Assembly: GCA_017391545.1 (NCBI GenBank)
Contig: JAFOYD010000131.1
Location: 1-38,666, forward strand
Direction of reading: 5' to 3'
Length of the DNA stretch: 38,666 nucleotides
DNA from: Lachnospiraceae bacterium
Lineage (GTDB): Bacteria; Bacillota; Clostridia; Lachnospirales; Lachnospiraceae
Part shown: positions 33,255 to 38,666 of the stretch, in pieces
Numbering within the stretch: position 1 is the stretch's first letter
Layout of the letters: each line of letters opens with the position of its first letter
The notes under the pieces: model-generated
The model's database searches: none
Told to the model about the DNA's origin: nothing
What the model saw: the letters and a program-made list of their open reading frames with translations, nothing else
Position numbers and translations under genes: made by a program

Positions 33255-36146
33255 TTATCTTGGAACCTCCACCATGGTATATGCTTCAACGATATCAAGC
33301 TCCTGCATGCTGTCAAATCCGTCAAATACAAGACCACACTCAAAGCCTGCCTTGACTTCCTTGACATCATCCTTAAATCTCTTGAGGGATGCAAGCTGAC
33401 CTTCGTAAATCTGCTCACCCTCACGTGTAATACGAATCTTGCAGTCTCTCTGGAATACACCATCAAGGACATAAGAACCTGCAATATTGCCGACAGCAGA
33501 TGCCTTGAAGATCTGTCTTACCTCTGCATGACCAAGTACCTTCTCCTCAAATACAGGATCAAGCATGCCCTTCATGGCGGCTTCAATATCCTCAATCGCC
33601 TGATAGATGACCTTGTAAAGCCTTACGTCTACGCCTTCACGCTCTGCGGTCGTCTTTGCCTGTGCATCAGGACGCACGTTAAATCCGATAATAATTGCCT
33701 TTGAAGCAGATGCAAGAATAACATCAGATTCATTAATTGCACCAACGCCACCATGGATGCACTTAACAACCACTTCCTCATTGGAAAGCTTCATAAGGCT
33801 CTGCTTAACTGCCTCTACACTACCCTGCACATCAGCCTTAATGATCAGATTGAGTTCCTTAAGATTACCTGCCTGAATCTGGGAGAACAGATCATCAAGA
33901 GACATCTTAGCCTTAGTATCCTCAAGAAGCTTCTCTTTATTCTGAGCCACAAAGGTTTCAGCATAATATTTTGCTTCCTTATCATTTTCATGTGCGATAA
34001 AGATTTCGCCGGCATTTGGCACATCACCAAGGCCGAGAATCTCTACCGGAGTGGAAGGACCTGCTTCTTTTACTCTTCTGCCCTTATCATCGACCATTGC
34101 ACGTACCTTACCACTTGCAGCACCTGCTGATACAAAATCACCGACCTTCAGCGTTCCTTTCTGTACCAGAATCGTCGCTACCGGTCCACGTCCCTTATCA
34201 AGCTCTGCCTCAATGACAAGACCTCTTGCACGTCTGTTTGGATTTGCTTTCAGTTCAAGTACTTCTGCAGTCAGCAGAATCATCTCAAGAAGCTGTTCTA
34301 TACCTTCACCACTCTTGGCAGATACTGGTACAAATACCGTACTTCCACCCCAGTCCTCTGCAATCAGACCGTACTCTGTCAGCTCCTGCTTCACACGCTC
34401 AATATTTGCGCCAGGCTTATCAATCTTATTGACTGCAACGATAATTTCAATGCCAGCAGCCTTTGCATGGTTAATCGCCTCAACCGTCTGTGGCATGACA
34501 CCATCATCTGCAGCAACTACCAGGATTGCGATATCTGTAGAGTTCGCTCCACGCATACGCATGGCAGTAAATGCCTCATGACCCGGAGTATCCAGGAAGG
34601 TGATCTTCTGATCGTTAATATTAACAGTATATGCACCGATATGCTGTGTGATTCCACCAGCCTCTTTATCTGTCACATTTGTCTTTCTGATTGCATCAAG
34701 AAGGGAGGTTTTACCGTGATCTACGTGTCCCATGACGCAGATAACAGGAGGTCTTGAAACCATATCATCCGGATTCTCCTCATCCTCTTTGAGAAGCTCC
34801 TCGATCACATCTACCTTTACTTCCTTTTCACAGATAATGTCATAATCGATTGCAATATTCTCCGCTGTCTCATAATCAATTTCCTGATTAACAGTAACAA
34901 TCTGCCCCTGCAGGAAAAGCTTCTTAACAATGGCAGAAGGCTGAATCTTCATCTTATCAGCAAGCTCTTTGATCGTGAGCGTATCTGGAAGTGTAATGAC
35001 CTTGATCTGTTCCTCAACAGTCTCAACAGGCTTCTTCTCCGGCTTGATGAACTTGCCGGGTTTATTCTTGCCCTTGATGTTCTTCATGCCGTCTTCGTTG
35101 TCTTCGTACATCAGATCCTTACGATTTCTCTTATCCTTCTCCTGACTGATACGACGCTTCTCCTCGTCTCTATGCTTTTCTGCATCCTTGATCGGACTCT
35201 CTGGAACAAAGCCACCGTTCTTGTTCGCATTCTTTCCGCCAAATCCGCCTCTGTTGTCACGGCCACCGCCAAATCCCTGTCCGGGTCTTGCTCCCTGACC
35301 AGGTCTCGCATTCTGACCATCACGGCGCTGTCCGTCGAAGCTTCTCTGTCCATCACGATTGTCACGGCGCTGTCCGTCGAAGTTTCTCTGGCCATCACGA
35401 TTGTCACGACGCTGTCCGTCACGGTTATCGCGGCGCTGTCCGTCAAAGTTTCTCTGGCCATCACGGTTATCGCGGCGCTGTCCGTCAAAGCTTCTCTGGC
35501 CATCACGGTTATCGCGGCGCTGTCCGTCAAAGCTTCTCTGGCCATCACGATTATCATTTCTCTGTGGCGCCGGCTTTGGTGCCTCTGCCTTTACAGGTGC
35601 CTCTGCCTTTACAGGTTCCACTACTTTAGCAGGTGCTTCTGTCTTTGCAGGTGTCTCTGCCTTGATTTCAGCGCGCTCTGCCTTCTCTGCAGTCTTTTCT
35701 ACAACATGCTCTGCCTTTTCTGCTACAGGCTTTACTGTCTGCTGTGGTGCCGGAGCCACAGGTTTCTTTACTTCCACAGCTTCTGCGGGAGCTGCTGCCT
35801 TCTTTTCAGGATGTGCAGGTCTCTTGGGAATCTGTGCTCCTCCCGGAAGCTTTGAATTGTGAGGGTTGCTCACGAATATGATACTTTTTTTCTTCTTTAC
35901 TGTTCCCTCACCAGTCTTGGCAGGCGCCTTTGTTTCTCCTGATGTCTCGGTCTTCTCTGTCGTCTTAGGTGCCTCTTCTGACTTGGCAGGTGCCTTTATG
36001 GCTTTCTTCACTTCTTCTACCTGTCCGTCTTCTAATACACTCATGTGGCTTTTTACCTCTATACCTTTATTTTTTAATACTGCAAGAACATCTGCGCTCT
36101 TAACACCGATCTCCTGTGCAAGCTCATAAACCTTTATTTTTGCCAT
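33255..36146 (-). CDS. infB: Translation initiation factor IF-2
   Basis: The 963-residue GTPase starts MAKIKVYELAQEIGVKSADV at 36146, 9 nt after AGGAGG; an in-frame start 21 nt upstream lacks this. It has an IF2N helix bundle, a long low-complexity Ala/Pro/Lys-rich region, and an Arg/Asp/Gly/Gln tandem repeat at about residues 197-274. A second IF2N domain follows (about 385-440). The G domain has GHVDHGKT at about 470, DTPGHEAF and NKIDKPG, with domains II-IV behind it. It brings fMet-tRNA to the 30S subunit. It abuts ylxQ and rbfA with almost no spacing. Confidence 0.98.
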   Translation of the reverse strand: MAKIKVYELAQEIGVKSADVLAVLKNKGIEVKSHMSVLEDGQVEEVKKAIKAPAKSEEAPKTTEKTETSGETKAPAKTGEGTVKKKKSIIFVSNPHNSKLPGGAQIPKRPAHPEKKAAAPAEAVEVKKPVAPAPQQTVKPVAEKAEHVVEKTAEKAERAEIKAETPAKTEAPAKVVEPVKAEAPVKAEAPKPAPQRNDNRDGQRSFDGQRRDNRDGQRSFDGQRRDNRDGQRNFDGQRRDNRDGQRRDNRDGQRNFDGQRRDNRDGQRSFDGQRRDGQNARPGQGARPGQGFGGGRDNRGGFGGKNANKNGGFVPESPIKDAEKHRDEEKRRISQEKDKRNRKDLMYEDNEDGMKNIKGKNKPGKFIKPEKKPVETVEEQIKVITLPDTLTIKELADKMKIQPSAIVKKLFLQGQIVTVNQEIDYETAENIAIDYDIICEKEVKVDVIEELLKEDEENPDDMVSRPPVICVMGHVDHGKTSLLDAIRKTNVTDKEAGGITQHIGAYTVNINDQKITFLDTPGHEAFTAMRMRGANSTDIAILVVAADDGVMPQTVEAINHAKAAGIEIIVAVNKIDKPGANIERVKQELTEYGLIAEDWGGSTVFVPVSAKSGEGIEQLLEMILLTAEVLELKANPNRRARGLVIEAELDKGRGPVATILVQKGTLKVGDFVSAGAASGKVRAMVDDKGRRVKEAGPSTPVEILGLGDVPNAGEIFIAHENDKEAKYYAETFVAQNKEKLLEDTKAKMSLDDLFSQIQAGNLKELNLIIKADVQGSVEAVKQSLMKLSNEEVVVKCIHGGVGAINESDVILASASKAIIIGFNVRPDAQAKTTAEREGVDVRLYKVIYQAIEDIEAAMKGMLDPVFEEKVLGHAEVRQIFKASAVGNIAGSYVLDGVFQRDCKIRITREGEQIYEGQLASLKRFKDDVKEVKAGFECGLVFDGFDSMQELDIVEAYTMVEVPR
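35325..35558 (-). repeat. Tandem 42-bp repeat inside infB
   Basis: Units start at 35325, 35367, 35409, 35433, 35475 and 35517. Five are 42 bp and one is shortened to 24 bp, all in frame. They encode copies of DNRDGQRSFDGQRR (the short one DNRDGQRR). The third-codon differences between units are few, so the expansion looks recent. The repeat lies in the disordered linker of IF-2, not in a folded domain. Confidence 0.9.
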
Positions 36147-36147
36147 A

Positions 36148-36474
36148 TTATTCCTCCTCACCCTCACTATTAACAGATTGTCCCAGATGCTTAATTATTG
36201 ATTTTGCGAAGTTTTCATCTGTAATTGCAAGAGATGAACGCATAGCCTTTCCCATCGCATGTCCAAGCTCCTCCTTCGTACCAAAAAAGTATCTCGGCAC
36301 ATGATAGAATTCGCACATATCAGAAAACATCTTCTTTGTATTGTCCGATGCATCTTCAGAAACGATCACGAGCCATGCTTTTCCGCTTTTTACGCTCTTG
36401 TCAGTTGCAAATTCTCCACTTACTACCTTGCCTGCCTTCATGGCAAGCCCAAGCATGGAATATATCTTATTCAA
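36148..36474 (-). CDS. ylxQ: L7Ae-family RNA-binding protein YlxQ
   Basis: The 108-residue protein begins NKIYSMLGLAMKAGKVVSGE and matches the L7Ae/L30e/YlxQ family between nusA and infB. It has the lysine-rich K-turn-binding surface and the short hydrophobic strand AWLVIVSEDAS. It is thought to bind kink-turn RNA; its exact role is unclear. It overlaps ylxR by 8 nt and ends 1 nt before infB, so translation is probably coupled. Confidence 0.93.
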   Translation of the reverse strand: MNKIYSMLGLAMKAGKVVSGEFATDKSVKSGKAWLVIVSEDASDNTKKMFSDMCEFYHVPRYFFGTKEELGHAMGKAMRSSLAITDENFAKSIIKHLGQSVNSEGEEE

Positions 36475-36733
36475 ATAACTCTATCTCCTTTGTCAGACTG
36501 TCGTAGACCTCATCAGGCACAGACATTTTGAATGCCCTGTCAAGTCCTCTTGATTTTCTTGCCTTTTTCATGCACTCAAGGCTCGGGCATATGTATGCAC
36601 CTCTGCCATTTTTTCTTCCTGTAGCATCCAGCATGATTCCTTCATCCTCTGTGCGGAGAACTCTGATCATATCCTTTTTGCTTTTCATCTCACCACAGCC
36701 GATACACTGTCTCAATGGAATCTTTTTTGCCAT
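36467..36733 (-). CDS. ylxR: YlxR/RnpM family RNA-binding protein
   Basis: The 88-residue protein has the YlxR pattern PLRQCIGCGEMKSKKDMIRV and GRKNGRGAYICPS, with the paired cysteines (CIGC) and the GRGAY loop. In B. subtilis the protein was renamed RnpM because it binds RNase P RNA and modulates the enzyme. It starts directly after the nusA stop and overlaps ylxQ by 8 nt. Confidence 0.95.
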   Translation of the reverse strand: MAKKIPLRQCIGCGEMKSKKDMIRVLRTEDEGIMLDATGRKNGRGAYICPSLECMKKARKSRGLDRAFKMSVPDEVYDSLTKEIELFE

Positions 36734-37960
36734 TTATTCCTCAGTCTCCTCCACTGTCTCTGCTGTCAGCTCTACATCGGAAGTCTCTGCATCAGCAGCT
36801 TCTGTATCGGAAATCTCTGAATCAGTCTCCTCATACTCATCTTCCTCATATTCTTCCTCGTAGTAAACATCTCCGTCCTCATCATACATATAATCTTCAT
36901 ACCGGAAACCTTCAGCATCCTTAGCCTGTGTCTCTGACTTAATATCAATCTTGTAGCCTGTCAGTCTTGCAGCAAGTCTTGCATTCTGTCCTTCCTTACC
37001 GATTGCAAGTGAAAGCTGATAGTCTGGAACAACGACCTTGGCTGTCTTTTCATCCGGATCTGCAAATACTGCTACGATCTTAGCTGGAGAGAGCGCATTC
37101 TGTATGAAATTACCAGGATTTTCATCCCAGTTCACAATATCGATCTTCTCACCGCGCAGCTCCTCAACGATTGCATTTACTCTGGCTCCGTTGATACCGA
37201 CACATGCACCGACAGCATCTACATTCGGATTGTTTGTTCTTACTGCCAGTTTTGTACGGCTGCCTGCCTCACGTGCAATGCTCATGATTTCTACTGTTCC
37301 GTCCTTGATTTCTGTTACTTCAGCTTCAAAAAGCCTCTTTACAAGCTCCGGATGTGTTCTGCTGACAAGGATTCTTGGTCCCTTTGGTGTATTTTTTACT
37401 TCAAGAATGTAGACCTTGATATGTTCTGTAGGCTTGAACTCCTCGCCCTTTACCTGCTCTGCCTCATTCAGCATTGCATCTGCCTTTCCAAGATTGATGC
37501 TGATGTTCTTGCCAATGTAGCGCTGTACAATACCTGTCACAACGTCCTTTTCCTTTTCAAAGAACTGATTGTACACAACGCTTCGCTCTTCTTCACGTAT
37601 CTTCTGTAAAATAACGTTCTTTGCATTCTGTGTCGCAATACGTCCAAATTCCTTTGACTTGATCTCGACATTAATTGTGCCACCGATCACTGCGTCTTTG
37701 GAAATCTGAATCGCATCATCAATACAGATCTGCAATACATCATCCTCGACCTCATCATATGTTGCCACGATTTCCTTTGTCGCATATACCAGAAAATCGC
37801 AGGTATCTCTGTCGATCTGTACAGTGATATTATCTGCCTTCCCAAAGTGGTTCTTGCAAGCCGTCAGAAGGGAATTTTCAATCGCTTCAAAAAGCGTTTC
37901 CTTGCTGATTTCCTTCTCTTTTTCAAGAATGTTAAGTGCTTCCATTAATTCCTTGTTCAT
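36734..37960 (-). CDS. nusA: Transcription termination/antitermination protein NusA
   Basis: The 408-residue protein has an N-terminal RNA polymerase-binding domain, S1 (about residues 130-200), and two KH domains (GACVGINGARVNAIVEELRG and SLAIGKEGQNARLAARLTG). From about residue 352 it has a very acidic tail of Glu, Asp, Tyr, Thr and Ser, including YYEEEYEEDEYEE. B. subtilis NusA (371 residues) lacks such a tail. The start is at ATG 37960. It lies 21 nt after rimP. Confidence 0.97.
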   Translation of the reverse strand: MNKELMEALNILEKEKEISKETLFEAIENSLLTACKNHFGKADNITVQIDRDTCDFLVYATKEIVATYDEVEDDVLQICIDDAIQISKDAVIGGTINVEIKSKEFGRIATQNAKNVILQKIREEERSVVYNQFFEKEKDVVTGIVQRYIGKNISINLGKADAMLNEAEQVKGEEFKPTEHIKVYILEVKNTPKGPRILVSRTHPELVKRLFEAEVTEIKDGTVEIMSIAREAGSRTKLAVRTNNPNVDAVGACVGINGARVNAIVEELRGEKIDIVNWDENPGNFIQNALSPAKIVAVFADPDEKTAKVVVPDYQLSLAIGKEGQNARLAARLTGYKIDIKSETQAKDAEGFRYEDYMYDEDGDVYYEEEYEEDEYEETDSEISDTEAADAETSDVELTAETVEETEE

Positions 37961-37981
37961 TTTTCCTTTAACCTCCTAAAG

Positions 37982-38458
37982 TTAAAAATCCAGTGTCAAT
38001 CTGACAATTGCTATATCAGCTTTGGCAAAGACCATATCCTTTGTCTCTGAACCGTTTTCTATTTCAATCGTAATGGTATCCTTATCATATGATTTGAGAA
38101 TACCGACAAATTCCTTCTGTTTATCAATCGGCTTATAAGTCCTGATCTCCACCTCTTCGCCAAGGCTCTTTTCCAGGTGTCTGTCTTTTCTGAGCGCCCT
38201 GCCAAGTCCAGGACTTGATACTTCAAGGATGTACGCATCAGGGATAAAGTCCTCTTCATCGAGCTTCTCTGAAAAAGCACGACTGACATTCTCGCAGTCA
38301 ACAATATTTACACCATCAGGCTTATCAATGTATGCCCGAAGATACCAATCGCTTCCTTCCTTTACATACTCAACATCATAGATTTCGCAGCCATTTGCCT
38401 CTACGATTGGTAAAAGCAATGCTTCTGCACGTTCTTCATACGAATCTTTTTTTGCCAT
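37982..38458 (-). CDS. rimP: Ribosome maturation factor RimP
   Basis: The 158-residue protein begins with EERAEALLLPIVEANGCEIY and has the family motifs VKEGSDWYLRAYIDKPDGV, DCENVSRAFSEKLDEED and YILEVSSPGLGRALRKD. It is needed for early 30S assembly. GAGGTGA precedes the ATG by about 4 nt. It is the first gene of the operon, with a hairpin and promoter just upstream. Confidence 0.97.
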   Translation of the reverse strand: MAKKDSYEERAEALLLPIVEANGCEIYDVEYVKEGSDWYLRAYIDKPDGVNIVDCENVSRAFSEKLDEEDFIPDAYILEVSSPGLGRALRKDRHLEKSLGEEVEIRTYKPIDKQKEFVGILKSYDKDTITIEIENGSETKDMVFAKADIAIVRLTLDF

Positions 38459-38495
38459 TCAGTCACCTCATATCACTCAATTCGTTTCCCAAACA

Positions 38496-38523
38496 AAAGA
38501 GTGGACTCGCAAGTCCACTCTTT
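38496..38523 (-). terminator. Perfect 12-bp hairpin with T run ahead of rimP
   Basis: AAAGAGTGGACT and AGTCCACTCTTT pair perfectly around a 4-nt loop. On the minus strand TTTTGTTT follows, so it looks like the terminator of the gene ending at 38612. It also begins only about 4 nt after the start point predicted from the TATAAT at 38534, so it might be a 5'-end hairpin of the rimP operon mRNA. Confidence 0.7.
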
Positions 38524-38533
38524 ATCTAGCATT

Positions 38534-38564
38534 ATTATACTAATAACTTTATCACTATATGCAA
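38534..38564 (-). promoter_or_regulatory. Possible promoter of the rimP-nusA-infB operon
   Basis: On the minus strand a perfect TATAAT (38534-38539) has TTGCAT 19 nt upstream (38559-38564); that spacer is longer than optimal. Transcription would start at about 38527, so the terminator-like hairpin would be at the very 5' end of the mRNA. Confidence 0.4.
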
Positions 38565-38584
38565 CAAAATGCAATAGCAAAATA

Positions 38585-38604
38585 AATCTTTTACAATCTT
38601 TTAC
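38585..38604. repeat. Two tandem 10-bp copies AATCTTTTAC
   Basis: Two perfect copies lie end to end in the AT-rich gap before rimP. It could be a small regulatory motif or chance slippage; nothing else supports a function. Confidence 0.3.
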
Positions 38605-38611
38605 AAATTTT

Positions 38612-38666
38612 CTATTCTGTACATCTGCCCATCGGAAGCTTGTAGACCTTATCATCATGACCATCA
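38612..38666 (-). CDS. C-terminal tail of an unrecognised gene (5' end outside the window)
   Basis: One minus-strand frame is open from the window edge for 17 codons (DGHDDKVYKLPMGRCTE) to TAG at 38612-38614. Codon third positions look coding, and the sequence turns AT-rich directly after the stop, followed by a terminator-like hairpin. The fragment is too short to name. Confidence 0.45.
   Translation of the reverse strand, partial: DGHDDKVYKLPMGRCTE

Noticed and set aside
34051..34581. 176-codon plus-strand frame opposite the IF-2 G domain
   Set aside because: Shadow frame caused by codon bias of infB; no ribosome site or promoter.
35325..35558. Regular repeat spacing that might suggest a CRISPR array
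   Set aside because: The units are directly adjacent without unique spacers, stay in the infB frame, and encode protein repeats.
35172..35855. Long plus-strand reading frames with repeated motifs opposite infB
   Set aside because: They are antisense shadows of the in-frame infB repeat; there is no ribosome site, and the minus-strand frame is a complete IF-2.
38473..38664. 63-codon minus-strand frame before rimP
   Set aside because: It runs through the terminator hairpin and the AT-rich promoter region, and conflicts with the better-coding tail that stops at 38612.
1..38666. tRNA or rRNA genes
   Set aside because: I saw no cloverleaf-like or rRNA-like stretch in the gaps; all gaps are under 300 nt and are accounted for by promoters, leaders and terminators.

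Overview
The window reads as chromosomal core sequence of a low-to-mid GC, spore-forming Clostridia member, most likely Lachnospiraceae. The reasons are a complete spoIIIA operon (AA to AH), spoIVB, the rimP-nusA-ylxR-ylxQ-infB-rbfA cluster, an argR-recN block with nadK beside it, and the N-terminus of an Rpn-like nuclease protein of a kind I associate with this family. The family assignment is inference. All genes but one lie on the minus strand, so transcription runs from high to low coordinates.

In transcription order, 38.6-32.8 kb is the translation/transcription operon rimP, nusA, ylxR, ylxQ, infB, rbfA, closed by a strong terminator. From 32.7 to 29.8 kb lie nrnA, truB and ribF. From 29.65 to 28.5 kb is an NlpC/P60 cell-wall hydrolase with its own consensus promoter, flanked by two copies of a 27-bp repeat. 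From 28.46 to 25.5 kb are rpsO (with a structured leader) and pnp, separated by two long hairpins. From 25.5 to 20.5 kb is the eight-gene spoIIIA operon behind a near-perfect sigma-E promoter. From 20.4 to 16.3 kb are deoB, prfC and a transglutaminase-like lipoprotein. From 16.3 to 7.35 kb is a long operon: asp23-like gene, nusB, xseA, xseB, ispA, dxs, tlyA, nadK, argR, recN.

The low-coordinate end is the accessory part. In Bacillus, recN is followed directly by spoIVB and spo0A. Here a secreted protein on the opposite strand and a two-gene RND efflux system (lipoprotein adaptor plus transporter) sit between recN and spoIVB. Downstream of spoIVB, spo0A is absent; instead there is a frameshifted tail that looks like a recombinase remnant, then the start of an Rpn-like nuclease gene. 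The ends of this sporulation block look remodelled by mobile DNA.

I do not see a clearly new multi-gene system such as a defence island, CRISPR array or biosynthetic cluster. The best leads are: the divergent RND/secreted-protein locus with a nested palindrome in its shared control region; the recombinase remnant at the spoIVB end; a SpoIIIAF without its usual C-terminal ring-building domain; the rpsO and pnp RNA structures; and the 27-bp repeat that supplies the ribF stop codon.
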